Shown: positions 27,587-35,601, numbered from the stretch's first letter. The stretch is 64,000 nucleotides of DNA from an uncultured Desulfobacterales bacterium (GCA_937915545.1 CALGIJ010000006.1:105212-169211); one strand, 5' to 3'. Notes: generated from the sequence alone by a model not told the origin. Translations and numbers: made by a program.

Positions 27587-29065
27587 TCATTGCACGGCCT
27601 GGCCCTCGCAACCCGCCTTCCCTTCGGGCACTTCGCCCCCTTTCTCGCGGTAGGCGCCGGTGTCGGAGACATGGCGGTGCACCATATTGTCGATGGAGAG
27701 AAGGCGCTGCAGCTCTTCCTCGCTCAGCAGGCCCTCGTCGCGGACCAGCGCCGCCACCTGCCGCCCACCGGCCAGGGCCTCTTTGGCGATACGGCAGGCG
27801 GTCTCGTAGCCGAGCACCGGGCTCAGGGCGGTGACCACGCCGATGCTGTTCTCCACCAGCTCCTGGCAGTGGCGGCGGTTGGCGGTTATGCCGAGGACGC
27901 ATTTGTCGGCGAGGGTCAGCGAGGCCCGGCCGATCTGGTCGATGGACGAGAACAGGCAGTGGGCGATCACCGGCTCCATGACGTTGAGCTGCAGTTGGCC
28001 GTTCTCCGAGGCCATGGAGATGGTGACATCGGCGCCCACCACCAGGTAGGCGACCTGGTTGACCAGCTCGGGAATGACCGGGTTGACCTTGCCGGGCATG
28101 ATCGACGAGCCTGGCTGCAGCTTGGGCAGGTCGATCTCGTTGAAGCCGGCGCGCGGCCCCGAAGAGAGCAGGCGCAGGTCGTTGCAGATCTTGGAGAGCT
28201 TGATGGCGTAGCGCTTCAGTACCCCGGAAATCTGCACGTAGGCCCCGGTATCCCAGGTGGCCTCGATGAGGTTGGGCGAGAGGACGAAGTCGATGCCGGA
28301 GAGGCGGCGCAGGTGCGCCACCGCCACCCGGGCGTAGCCCCGCGGTGTGTTGATGGCCGTGCCGATGGCGGTGGCGCCGAGGTTGATCTCGCAGAGCAGG
28401 TTGCGCGCCTCGAGGATGCGCTCGATATCCTCGTTGATGGTGGTGGCGAAGGCGGCGAACTCCTGGCCGAGGGTCATCGGCACGGCGTCCTGCAGCTGCG
28501 TGCGGCCCATCTTGACCACATCGGCGAACTCGGCGGCCTTGGCGGAAAAGACCTCCCTGAGGTAGCGCGCCTGGCCGCTCAAGGTGGAAAGCATGTTGTA
28601 CAGGGCGAGGCGGAAGGCGGTCGGGTAGACGTCGTTGGTCGACTGCGAGCAGTTGACGTGGTTGTTGGGGTGGACGCGGGCATAGTCGCCCTTGTCGTGG
28701 CCGAGCAGTTCTAGGGCGCGGTTGGCGATGACCTCGTTGGCGTTCATGTTGGTGGAGGTGCCCGCCCCGCCCTGGATGGGGTCGACGACGAACTGCTCGT
28801 GCCAGCGGCCGTCGATGATCTCGTTGCAGGCGGTGACAATGGCCGCGGCGATATCCTCGGGAAGCACGCCGAGATCGCGATTGGCCAGGCAGGCGGCCAT
28901 CTTCACCAGGGCCAGGGCCCGCACCATCTCGGCGGTGCGTGAGATGGCCGTGCCGGTGATGCGGAAGTTCTCCAGGGCGCGGCAGGTCTGGATGCCGTAG
29001 TAACAGAAGCCGGGAATTTCCCTCTCGCCGAGGAAGTCTTTTTCGATTCGCGATATGGCGGACAT
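27587..29065 (-). CDS. aspA: Aspartate ammonia-lyase
   Basis: The 492-residue enzyme belongs to the fumarase/aspartase superfamily and makes fumarate and ammonia from L-aspartate. Motifs include the GIQTCRALENFRI substrate region, GGAGTSTNMNANEVIANRA, HVNCSQSTNDVYPTA and the superfamily signature GSSIMPGKVNP with the catalytic serine loop. The tail beyond about 470 is longer than usual and low-complexity. The ATG at 29065 has AGGAG seven bases upstream and lies only 10 bases after pntB, so aspA is the last gene of the transhydrogenase operon. Fumarate could serve as electron acceptor or TCA intermediate. Confidence 0.95.
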   Translation of the reverse strand: MSAISRIEKDFLGEREIPGFCYYGIQTCRALENFRITGTAISRTAEMVRALALVKMAACLANRDLGVLPEDIAAAIVTACNEIIDGRWHEQFVVDPIQGGAGTSTNMNANEVIANRALELLGHDKGDYARVHPNNHVNCSQSTNDVYPTAFRLALYNMLSTLSGQARYLREVFSAKAAEFADVVKMGRTQLQDAVPMTLGQEFAAFATTINEDIERILEARNLLCEINLGATAIGTAINTPRGYARVAVAHLRRLSGIDFVLSPNLIEATWDTGAYVQISGVLKRYAIKLSKICNDLRLLSSGPRAGFNEIDLPKLQPGSSIMPGKVNPVIPELVNQVAYLVVGADVTISMASENGQLQLNVMEPVIAHCLFSSIDQIGRASLTLADKCVLGITANRRHCQELVENSIGVVTALSPVLGYETACRIAKEALAGGRQVAALVRDEGLLSEEELQRLLSIDNMVHRHVSDTGAYREKGGEVPEGKAGCEGQAVQ

Positions 29066-29075
29066 GTGCGTTCTC

Positions 29076-31070
29076 CTACACTTCGTCCAGAGCCGCCAGC
29101 AGGTCGCCTGCCGTCTGCCTGGCGTCCCCGGTGAGGACTATGGTTTTCTCGTATCCGTAGAGCGGATTGGCGACCCCGGAATAGCCCGGCCGGGTGTCGA
29201 AGTTGCAGACGATGACCCGCCGCGCCCTGTCGGCATGGAGGATCGGCATGCCGGAGATCGGTGTCCCTTCCACCTCCACCGCCGCCGGGTTGACGACGTC
29301 GCAGGCGCCGACCACCAGGGCGACATCGGTTTCGGCAAAGATCGGGTTGGCCTCCTCCATCTCGAGGAGATCCTCGTACTCGACCTCGGCCTCGGCGAGA
29401 AGGACGTTCATATGTCCGGGCATCCTCCCCGCCACCGGGTGGATGGCGTAGTTGACCGTCGCCCCACCCTGGCGCAGCCGGCTGGCGAGCTTGACCAGGG
29501 TGAACTGCGCCTTGGCCAGGGCCATGCCATAGCCGGGGATGATCACCACCCGTTTCGCCCCGGCCAGAGCGAGAGCCGCCTGCCGCCGCGGGTCTTCCGC
29601 TGCCGGGGGGGCGGAAGGCGGTGCGCTCTTCCCACCGCCGGCAAGGAGACGCTCGTGCAGGCTGGCAACGGTGTGCCGGGCATCGCCCTCGAGGACGGTG
29701 ACGTTGTCGCGCAGATAGAGGCTGTTAGCCACCCCGGAGTAGCCGGGCCGACGGTCGAAGTTGCAGCACACCACCCGCCTGGCGAGGTGGGCCATGAGGA
29801 TCGGCATGCCGGAGATCGGCGTGCCCTCGACTTCCACCGCCGCCGGGTTGACGACATCGCAGGCGCCGACGACGACGGCGCAGTCGGTGACCGGGAACTG
29901 CTCGTTGATGGTCTCCATCTCCACCAGCATCTCGTAGTCGACGCCGACTTCGGCGAGGAGCACGTTCATATGCCCCGGCATTCGCCCTGCCACCGGGTGG
30001 ATGGCGTAGCGCACCGTCTTGCCGCGGGCGACCAGGGTGGCGGCGAGGTTGGCCACCTCCTGCTGCGCCTTGGCCAGGGCCATGCCGTAGCCGGGGATGA
30101 GAATCACCGTGCCTGCCTCCGCCAGGGCCTCGGCCGCCAGCCCGAGCTCTACCTCTTCGCCTGTGGCCGGAGAGCGGCCGCCCGGGGATGAGGAGGGCAC
30201 GGGCTCTGCGGCCGCCGGCGACGCAGGATCCGGCGTCACCACCGCTGGGGAGGCTGGTCGCGACGCCGCCGTATAGCGCGGCATGATCACCCCGCGAAAC
30301 TTCCGGTTCATCGCCCGGCACATGACCAGGGTGAGGATCGATCCGGATGCGGCGACGGTGGCGCCGAAGGCGATGAGCAACTGGCTGGCGATGACCATGC
30401 CGCACAGCGAGGCCGCCACACCGGCGGTGGCGTTCAAGGCCGAGATGAGCACCGGCATGTCGGCGCCGCCGATGCGCATGGCGACGAGGACGCCGAGCAC
30501 GGCGCCAAGGGCGATTACCGCCACGTAGAGCGCCAGGGCCAGAGCGGCAGGGGCGAAGCAGGAGGCCACCCCCGCCGCGATCAGGGCAAGGAGGACGAGC
30601 AGAACCCAGCCGTCATGGCCGGGCAGCGCCTGCGGCGCCTGCCGCATCCGCCCGGCGAGCTTGGCGCTGGCGATCATGCTGCCGCTGAAGGTCAGCGCGC
30701 CGATGGCCAGGCCGAGCAGCCCCGAGATCTCGCCGATCAGTCCGAGGCCGTGCCCGAGACGGCTCAGCTCCACCAGGGAGACGAGAAAGGCGGCGACACC
30801 GCCCGCCCCATGCTGAAAGGCGACCATTGCCGGCATGTGGATCATGTCGACAAGCCGGGCCAGCAGATAGCCGGCTGCGGCGCCGGCCGCCAGGGCGACA
30901 AGGACGGTGAAAACATCGTCCACCCCGTGTCGAAAGAGCACGAGCACGAAGGCGCAGCCCAGCGCCAGGGCCGCCAGCCAGTTCCCCAGCCTCGCCCCGG
31001 CCGGCTGGCGGAACTGGCGGATACCGAGGATGAGCACGGCGATTACCGAAAAATCGACGAGTACGGTCAT
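29076..31070 (-). CDS. pntB: NAD(P) transhydrogenase beta subunit with two dIII domains
   Basis: The 664-residue subunit is about 200 residues longer than usual. Residues 1-265 form the membrane part (dII, about nine helices). A Pro/Ala/Ser-rich linker follows, and then two complete NADP(H)-binding dIII domains in tandem: about 302-475 and 495-662. Each has GYGMALAKAQ (327-336; 513-522), HPVAGRMPGHMNVLLAE, GACDVVNPAAVEVEGTP and a PGYSGVAN block. The usual KRSM segment is replaced by CNFD in both copies. The protein couples hydride transfer between NADH and NADP to proton movement together with PntAA/PntAB. GGGAG precedes the ATG. The duplication is the clear oddity. Confidence 0.92.
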   Translation of the reverse strand: MTVLVDFSVIAVLILGIRQFRQPAGARLGNWLAALALGCAFVLVLFRHGVDDVFTVLVALAAGAAAGYLLARLVDMIHMPAMVAFQHGAGGVAAFLVSLVELSRLGHGLGLIGEISGLLGLAIGALTFSGSMIASAKLAGRMRQAPQALPGHDGWVLLVLLALIAAGVASCFAPAALALALYVAVIALGAVLGVLVAMRIGGADMPVLISALNATAGVAASLCGMVIASQLLIAFGATVAASGSILTLVMCRAMNRKFRGVIMPRYTAASRPASPAVVTPDPASPAAAEPVPSSSPGGRSPATGEEVELGLAAEALAEAGTVILIPGYGMALAKAQQEVANLAATLVARGKTVRYAIHPVAGRMPGHMNVLLAEVGVDYEMLVEMETINEQFPVTDCAVVVGACDVVNPAAVEVEGTPISGMPILMAHLARRVVCCNFDRRPGYSGVANSLYLRDNVTVLEGDARHTVASLHERLLAGGGKSAPPSAPPAAEDPRRQAALALAGAKRVVIIPGYGMALAKAQFTLVKLASRLRQGGATVNYAIHPVAGRMPGHMNVLLAEAEVEYEDLLEMEEANPIFAETDVALVVGACDVVNPAAVEVEGTPISGMPILHADRARRVIVCNFDTRPGYSGVANPLYGYEKTIVLTGDARQTAGDLLAALDEV
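29085..29588 (-). repeat. dIII copy 2 of pntB (intragenic duplication)
   Basis: This segment encodes residues about 495-662 of PntB. It is closer to ordinary C-terminal dIII domains in ending directly after the last helix. It retains the nucleotide-binding GYGMA and HPVAGRMPGHM motifs seen in copy 1. Confidence 0.85.
29646..30167 (-). repeat. dIII copy 1 of pntB (intragenic duplication)
   Basis: This segment encodes residues about 302-475 of PntB, a full NADP-binding domain. It is related to 29085-29588 over its whole length, with blocks of identical protein sequence but diverged linkers and loops. The duplication is therefore not very recent. Confidence 0.85.
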
Positions 31071-31096
31071 GATGTGGCACTCCCTGGTGCGTAGGA

Positions 31097-31387
31097 TCAG
31101 CTCTGCCGCTCTCTGCTGCGAAAGAGGCGCAGCATGCGATCGGTCACGGCGAAACCGCCGACGACGTTAAAGGTGGCGGTGAAGATGGCGATGCCGCCGA
31201 GGACCTTTTCCACCAGGCTGGTGGGCTGGGCAAAGAGCAGCAGCGCGCCGAGGATGGTGATCGCCGAGATGGCGTTGGTCATCGACATAAGCGGCGTGTG
31301 CAGCAGGGGCGGCACCCTGGAGATGAGCGCATAGCCGATCAGGAACGCTCCGAGGAAGACGGCGACCATGAGGAGGATATTGGACAT
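31097..31387 (-). CDS. pntAB: NAD(P) transhydrogenase alpha-2 (membrane) subunit
   Basis: The 96-residue protein has three membrane helices and the typical transhydrogenase segment RVPPLLHTPLMSMTNAISAI. It corresponds to the C-terminal membrane part of a fused E. coli PntA, here a separate gene as in Rhodospirillum and many anaerobes. The ATG at 31387 has GGAG seven bases upstream; the longer open frame to 31657 has no family resemblance. It forms the proton channel together with the dII part of PntB, which starts 26 bases downstream. An intrinsic terminator-like hairpin lies just upstream, between pntAA and this gene. Confidence 0.92.
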   Translation of the reverse strand: MSNILLMVAVFLGAFLIGYALISRVPPLLHTPLMSMTNAISAITILGALLLFAQPTSLVEKVLGGIAIFTATFNVVGGFAVTDRMLRLFRSRERQS

Positions 31388-31418
31388 GGAGAGACTCCGT
31401 GACGAAGAGAGGGAACAG

Positions 31419-31465
31419 AAAAAACCTCGCGGCCGGCTGCGGGGTTTACTCTGCCGGCCGCGAGG
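31419..31465 (-). terminator. Terminator-like hairpin inside the pnt operon
   Basis: On the minus strand, a 13-bp perfect GC-rich stem (31453-31465 with 31425-31437, CCTCGCGGCCGGC) with a 15-base loop is followed by six T (31419-31424). It sits between pntAA and pntAB, where transcription is expected to continue. It therefore probably acts as a partial terminator or attenuator. Confidence 0.75.
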
Positions 31466-31524
31466 GGGCCCCGCCTGCGGCACCGCTCTGCCGACGGTGC
31501 CAATGGCGAGGCCGGTGACCAGGT

Positions 31525-32679
31525 TCAGCCCATGGCCTTGAGCGTGCCCTCGTGGACGACCTTGCCCTGATGGGTGACCAGGGTGCTGCGCACGATCTCG
31601 TCGTCCAGGTCGAGGACGCCGTGCCCTTTCTTGAAGAGGTTCTCGATGAAGTGGCACATATTCTGGGCGTAGAGCCAGCTGGCGTGGACCGCCATGCGCC
31701 CGGGAATGTTCTGGATGCCGCAGATCTCCACCCCGTGCCGCTCGCAGAAGGCCCCGGCCTCGGTGGCGGCGCAGTTGCCGCCCTGATCGACGGAGACGTC
31801 GATGATCACCGCGCCGGGCTTCATCATCGCCACCATGTCGTCGGTGATGAGGATCGGCGCCACCTCCCCCGGCACCAGGGCGCTGAGGATGACCACGTCG
31901 ACGTCGGCGAGGTGCTGGGCGATGAGCTGGCGCTCCTTTTCCAGCCAGCTCCCGTCAAGCGACCGGGCATAGCCGCCGGGTGCGATGGCCAGCTCCTCGG
32001 GGACCGCGAAGGTTATCGGCTTGCCGCCCAGGCTCTCGGCCTCGACCGCGGCGTTGGCGCGGATATCGAGGGTCTTGACCACTCCCCCCAGCCGCTTGGC
32101 GGTGGCCACGGCCTGCAGGCCGACGACCCCGGTGCCGATGACGAGAAACTGCGCCGGCTTGATGGTGCCGATGGCCGTGCCGATCATCGGCACGAACTTG
32201 GGCAGGCTGTTGGCGGCCATGATCACCGCCTTGTAGCCGGTGATGGCGCTCATCGACGACAGGGCGTCCATCCTCTGCGCGCGGGAAATGCGCGGGATGG
32301 AGTCCATGGTCAGGGCGGTGATGTTCTTCGCCCGTAGGCTGCGCACCATGGCGTGGTTGCCCGGGGCCGCCGGGTGGAGGAAGGTGACGAGGATGGCGCC
32401 CGAGGGCAGCATCTCCACCTCGTGCTTGCGGCGCTGCTCGTTATACACCGGCTGCTTGACCTTGAGGACGATATCCGCAGCCGCGTAGAGGGCCTCGACG
32501 TCGGCGGTGATATTGGCCCCGGCCTTTCTATAGTCGTCGTCGGAGATGCGGATGCCGGCGCCGGCGCCCTGCTCGACATTGACGGCAAAGCCGAGTTCGA
32601 CGTATTTCTTGACGGTCTCCGGGGTGGCGGCGACGCGCTTTTCCTCGGGGAGTATTTCTTTGGGGATGGCGATGAGCAT
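31525..32679 (-). CDS. pntAA: NAD(P) transhydrogenase alpha-1 (NAD-binding) subunit
   Basis: The 384-residue soluble dI subunit belongs to the alanine dehydrogenase/PntA superfamily. It begins MLIAIPKEILPEEKRVAATP, has VKQPVYNEQ and TFLHPAAPGNHAM, the NAD-binding motif LVIGTGVVGLQAVATAKRLG, and DVSVDQGGNCAATEAG. It binds NAD(H) and docks on the dIII domain of PntB. The ATG at 32679 is preceded by GAGGAATC; this is 15 codons shorter than the longest open frame. It is the second gene of the operon, 51 bases after the HEAT-like gene. With PntB carrying two dIII domains, the dI:dIII stoichiometry is an open question. Confidence 0.93.
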   Translation of the reverse strand: MLIAIPKEILPEEKRVAATPETVKKYVELGFAVNVEQGAGAGIRISDDDYRKAGANITADVEALYAAADIVLKVKQPVYNEQRRKHEVEMLPSGAILVTFLHPAAPGNHAMVRSLRAKNITALTMDSIPRISRAQRMDALSSMSAITGYKAVIMAANSLPKFVPMIGTAIGTIKPAQFLVIGTGVVGLQAVATAKRLGGVVKTLDIRANAAVEAESLGGKPITFAVPEELAIAPGGYARSLDGSWLEKERQLIAQHLADVDVVILSALVPGEVAPILITDDMVAMMKPGAVIIDVSVDQGGNCAATEAGAFCERHGVEICGIQNIPGRMAVHASWLYAQNMCHFIENLFKKGHGVLDLDDEIVRSTLVTHQGKVVHEGTLKAMG

Positions 32680-32730
32680 GGATTCCTCGATGGTGGTGAA
32701 GGTTGAGTGGGGCGAGTCGGCCACGGCTGC

Positions 32731-33174
32731 TTACTGCGCCGGGAAGGCGACCCCGAAACGTTCCGCAAAGACCAGCGCCGCGACGCGCAGCGGCTGGCCA
32801 AAGAGCGGCGGTTGCGGCGTCGCCAGCAGGTTGACCAGGGTCTTGTGAATGGCGGTGATGGTCGCCTGCGGGAAGTGGCAGGCCCGGTTCTTGAACATCG
32901 CCGCCAGGGTCTCGGCAGCCAGGCTGCGCACCTCGTAGTAGAGGTTCTCGTCGGCGAAGATGCGCAGCACCTGGCGGATGACCGCCTCATCGGGTTGCGC
33001 AAGCTCCCCGGCGCAGCGCAGGCCCTCCTCGCGCAGGCGCCAGTTGTCGTTATAGGCCAGCAGCCGCGCCAGACCGGGCTGGTGCCGGTCGAGTTGGCGC
33101 TGCGCCGAGAGGTGCTGGAGCTGCTCGAGAGCGGGCCCCCAGTCCTTGAGATTGCCGAAGGGATCAGCGTACAT
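32731..33174 (-). CDS. HEAT-like helical protein, first gene of pnt operon
   Basis: The 147-residue protein is all-helical and resembles HEAT/armadillo repeats. It has paired helices such as LLAYNDNWRLREEGLRCAGEL, QVLRIFADENLYYEVRSLAAETL and TAIHKTLVNLLA. I do not recognise a named family. No signal peptide or membrane segment is present. GAGGAG precedes the ATG at 33174 by seven bases, and a strong sigma-54 promoter lies about 150 bases upstream. Its fixed place at the head of the transhydrogenase genes suggests an accessory, assembly or regulatory function for the complex, but this is inferred from context only. Confidence 0.75.
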   Translation of the reverse strand: MYADPFGNLKDWGPALEQLQHLSAQRQLDRHQPGLARLLAYNDNWRLREEGLRCAGELAQPDEAVIRQVLRIFADENLYYEVRSLAAETLAAMFKNRACHFPQATITAIHKTLVNLLATPQPPLFGQPLRVAALVFAERFGVAFPAQ

Positions 33175-33321
33175 GTGATTCTCCTCGCTGCCAGAAGGTG
33201 AACGTGTCGGGCAGGGCGAGGCTGCTCCTGCCACCCAGGCGGCGCAGCCTCTCCCCTGCCCCCGGTCCCGGGGCGCAGGCTCTGGCCTGGGCCGGGACAA
33301 CATCGCATTGGCGGAGGAAAG

Positions 33322-33337
33322 AGCAAGGAGGGTGCCA
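33322..33337 (-). promoter_or_regulatory. Sigma-54 promoter of the pnt-aspA operon
   Basis: Minus-strand sequence TGGCACC-CTCC-TTGCT: GG at 33335-33336 and GC at 33323-33324 with exactly ten bases between, and all the conserved flanking bases except one. The start site would be near 33311, leaving a leader of about 137 bases. The gene for a sigma-54 activator lies immediately upstream. Confidence 0.8.
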
Positions 33338-33415
33338 GCGGCACGACGAGTTGGCAAGCCATTGAATCTACTGATATTTCTTTGCAAGCGAGGCGCACAA
33401 GCTGCCACCGTGAAC

Positions 33416-33429
33416 GGGCGATAACGCCC
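33416..33429. promoter_or_regulatory. Palindrome GGGCGATAACGCCC, candidate activator site
   Basis: It differs at one base from the two perfect copies of GGGCGATATCGCCC at 33485 and 33503, and is centred about 112 bases upstream of the predicted transcription start. A possible IHF-like site (TATCAGTAGATTC on the minus strand, 33364-33376) lies between it and the promoter. Confidence 0.6.
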
Positions 33430-33484
33430 GCAGGAAGGCTTCGCAATGTGATTTACCGTTAACTATCGGACAATTAGATATTTC

Positions 33485-33524
33485 GGGCGATATCGCCCAA
33501 TGGGGCGATATCGCCCCATTGGGC
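33485..33524. promoter_or_regulatory. Double GGGCGATATCGCCC palindrome, enhancer-like
   Basis: Two perfect 14-bp palindromes GGGCGATATCGCCC (33485-33498 and 33503-33516) stand 18 bases apart. The second is the core of a 30-bp perfect palindrome (33495-33524). They lie about 180 and 198 bases upstream of the predicted start, the usual place for sigma-54 enhancer sites. The large palindrome is also 20 bases past the stop codon of the activator gene, so it might double as a terminator, but no T-tract follows. Confidence 0.65.
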
Positions 33525-33544
33525 AGGGGGGCGGGATGGGCGGT

Positions 33545-35374
33545 TCAGTCGGAACCGAGGCGGCGGAACAGGGCTCTACGGGAAATACCAAGCAGGGACG
33601 CGGCTTTGGTTCGATTGCCGGCGGTCATGTGGAGGGCTTCGGCGATCATCCGCTCTTCCACTTGCCGCACCGCCGCCGGCAGGTCGAGAGAAGCGCCCCC
33701 CTTGGCGGGAGAGGCGGGAACCGCCAGGCCGGCCATGGGCTGGGGGGTGAGGAACTCGAGGCGCCCCAGGGAGAGATAGCGCTGCAGCACGTTGCGCAGC
33801 TCGCGGACGTTGCCCGGCCAGTGGTAATCGACGAGAATATCCATGACGTGGCCGGGGATCTTCGCCGGGGCGGCGGAGGGGGACATGCGGCGCACGAAGT
33901 GGTCGACCAGCAGGGGGATGTCCTCGCGCCGCTGACGCAGGGGCGGCAGGCGGATGGCGATGACCTGCAGCCGGTAGAAGAAGTCGCTGCGCATCTGGCC
34001 GCTGCCGACCTTTTCGGCGAGCTCGACGTTCGATGCGGAGATGATGCGGAAGTCGGCGGCCACCGTCGCCATGCCCCCCACCGGCCGGTAGCCGCCGCCC
34101 TCGATGGCGCGCAGCAGCTTGGCCTGCATGGCGAGGGTCAGCTCCCCGACTTCGTCGAGGAAGAGGGTGCCCTTGTCAGCCATGTCGAGATACCCGGCAG
34201 CACTGGCATGGGCGCCGGAGAAGGCCCCCTTGCGATGGCCGAAGAACTCGCGCTCGAAGAGGGTTTCCTGGACGGCGCCGCAGTTGACCGCCACCAGGCG
34301 GTGGTTCTTGCGACTGCTGTTGTCGTGGATGGCCCGTGCCACCAGTTCCTTGCCGGTGCCCGACTCACCGAAGATGGCGACACTGGCCTCGGTGACCGCC
34401 GCCTTGAGAATGAGGGCAAAGACCTCCTGCATCAGTGGCGAGCGGCCGAGAATGTCGCCGAAACGGTAGCGGTCCCTGAATGAGGAGCGCAGCACGCGGT
34501 TCTCGTCGGTGAGCTTTCGCGCCAGGTTCTGCGCCGCCACCTCCTGCTGCTTGATCTGGGTGACGTCGTTGAAGGTCGACAACAATGCCGGACGGCCCTT
34601 GAAGGTGATGGGCCGGTGGCAGACCTGCACCCACATGGTCCTCTCGGCCCGATGCAGGGCATGGACCTGTTCGCCGCCAGCCGGGCTACCCTCACCCGCC
34701 TCCTGCGGGAAGAGGGGAGCGATATCGAGGCCGGCCGCCGCCAGGGCCTCATGCAACGGACGGTCGAGCGCCAGGTGGGCCGAGGGCAGGTCGAACATGC
34801 GGCAGAACACAGGGTTGACATACCGCAGCAGCCCCTCCTGGAGGAGAGTGACGCCGTCGGTGACCTGCTCCATGAGAAGGCGGTAGCGTTCCTCGCTCTC
34901 CTTCAAGGCCTCCTCGGCGAGCTTCATGCCCAGGACGCGGCTGAGGCGCTCGCCGATGGCGCGCAGCAGGTGGCGTTCCTCCTCGAGGAACAGCCCGCGG
35001 GCATCCCCGGCGACCTCCTCGCTATAGAACACTTCCAGCTCGCCCACCTGGCGCTCGTCGAGCATGATCGGCGTTTTGCTGCTCCACAGGGTCTTGCGGA
35101 AGTTGGCCGAGAAGTACTCGCCCCCGTCGAGGGTGATGCTGGCGCAGGCCTTCTCGGGAAACTGCAGGGCGGCGGGGATGAGAGTGACGGCGCGGCTGAG
35201 AATCCACGGCAGGGAGACGCCATGGTTTTCGAGGAGGTTGGAGATGCCGTAGAGGCAGTTGAGCTCCTTGATGCGCTCGGTGAGGGCGTTGGGCTGGGCC
35301 GAGGCGGAGATCAGCGGCTTCATGCCGGGAATCGCCGCCTCCTGCCCCGCCGCCACCTGCTCGTGTCCGCTCAT
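33545..35374 (-). CDS. Sigma-54-dependent activator with GAF- and PAS-like sensing
   Basis: The 609-residue regulator has an N-terminal GAF-like domain (about 28-165; NCLYGISNLLENHGVSL) and a PAS domain (about 166-285). The AAA+ core follows: Walker A GESGTGKELVARAIH, the sigma-54 contact loop GAFSGA, Walker B GTLFLDEVGEL, and RRMS/WPGNVREL. It ends with a Fis-type helix-turn-helix (NRTKAASLLGISRRALFRRL). GAFSGA in place of GAFTGA keeps a hydroxyl residue and is seen in functional activators. There is no receiver domain, so it is not a classical NtrC partner. It most likely activates the pnt-aspA operon. Its ATG overlaps the preceding small gene by four bases. Confidence 0.9.
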   Translation of the reverse strand: MSGHEQVAAGQEAAIPGMKPLISASAQPNALTERIKELNCLYGISNLLENHGVSLPWILSRAVTLIPAALQFPEKACASITLDGGEYFSANFRKTLWSSKTPIMLDERQVGELEVFYSEEVAGDARGLFLEEERHLLRAIGERLSRVLGMKLAEEALKESEERYRLLMEQVTDGVTLLQEGLLRYVNPVFCRMFDLPSAHLALDRPLHEALAAAGLDIAPLFPQEAGEGSPAGGEQVHALHRAERTMWVQVCHRPITFKGRPALLSTFNDVTQIKQQEVAAQNLARKLTDENRVLRSSFRDRYRFGDILGRSPLMQEVFALILKAAVTEASVAIFGESGTGKELVARAIHDNSSRKNHRLVAVNCGAVQETLFEREFFGHRKGAFSGAHASAAGYLDMADKGTLFLDEVGELTLAMQAKLLRAIEGGGYRPVGGMATVAADFRIISASNVELAEKVGSGQMRSDFFYRLQVIAIRLPPLRQRREDIPLLVDHFVRRMSPSAAPAKIPGHVMDILVDYHWPGNVRELRNVLQRYLSLGRLEFLTPQPMAGLAVPASPAKGGASLDLPAAVRQVEERMIAEALHMTAGNRTKAASLLGISRRALFRRLGSD

Positions 35375-35601
35375 CGCCCCTGTCGGCCCGGGACCTTCGT
35401 CCGGCCCCGGGGAAGCGTCTGCCCTGCTTCGCTGCAGCTGCAGCAGGCGGCGCCACCGCTCTTATGGCACATGCCGGTCAGGCCGTGCTTGCCGGGGCGC
35501 CGCCCCTTACAGTAGCTGACCAGGAACATGACAGCCACGACGACGACAAACGACAGCAGCAATGTGAAAAGAAAGAGAGTCATGGCATAACCGATAAGCA
35601 T
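35371..35601 (-). CDS. Small membrane protein with cysteine-rich tail
   Basis: The roughly 76-residue protein has one or two membrane helices at its N-terminus (MTLFLFTLLLSFVVVVAVMF) followed by a cytoplasmic tail with about five cysteines (YCKGRR..., MCHKSGGAACCSCS). This resembles the general layout of FeoB-associated cysteine-rich membrane proteins, but the cysteine spacing does not let me assign that family. The start is uncertain: ATG at 35601 or 35583, or GTG at 35664, all with weak ribosome binding sites. Its stop overlaps the start of the sigma-54 activator (ATGA), so the two are translationally coupled. It could pass a redox or metal signal to the activator (speculation). Confidence 0.5.
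   Translation of the reverse strand: MLIGYAMTLFLFTLLLSFVVVVAVMFLVSYCKGRRPGKHGLTGMCHKSGGAACCSCSEAGQTLPRGRTKVPGRQGR

Noticed and set aside
33364..33376. IHF site between enhancer and sigma-54 promoter as a separate feature
   Set aside because: Only eight of nine fixed positions agree and such matches arise by chance in AT-rich patches. It is mentioned only with the enhancer.
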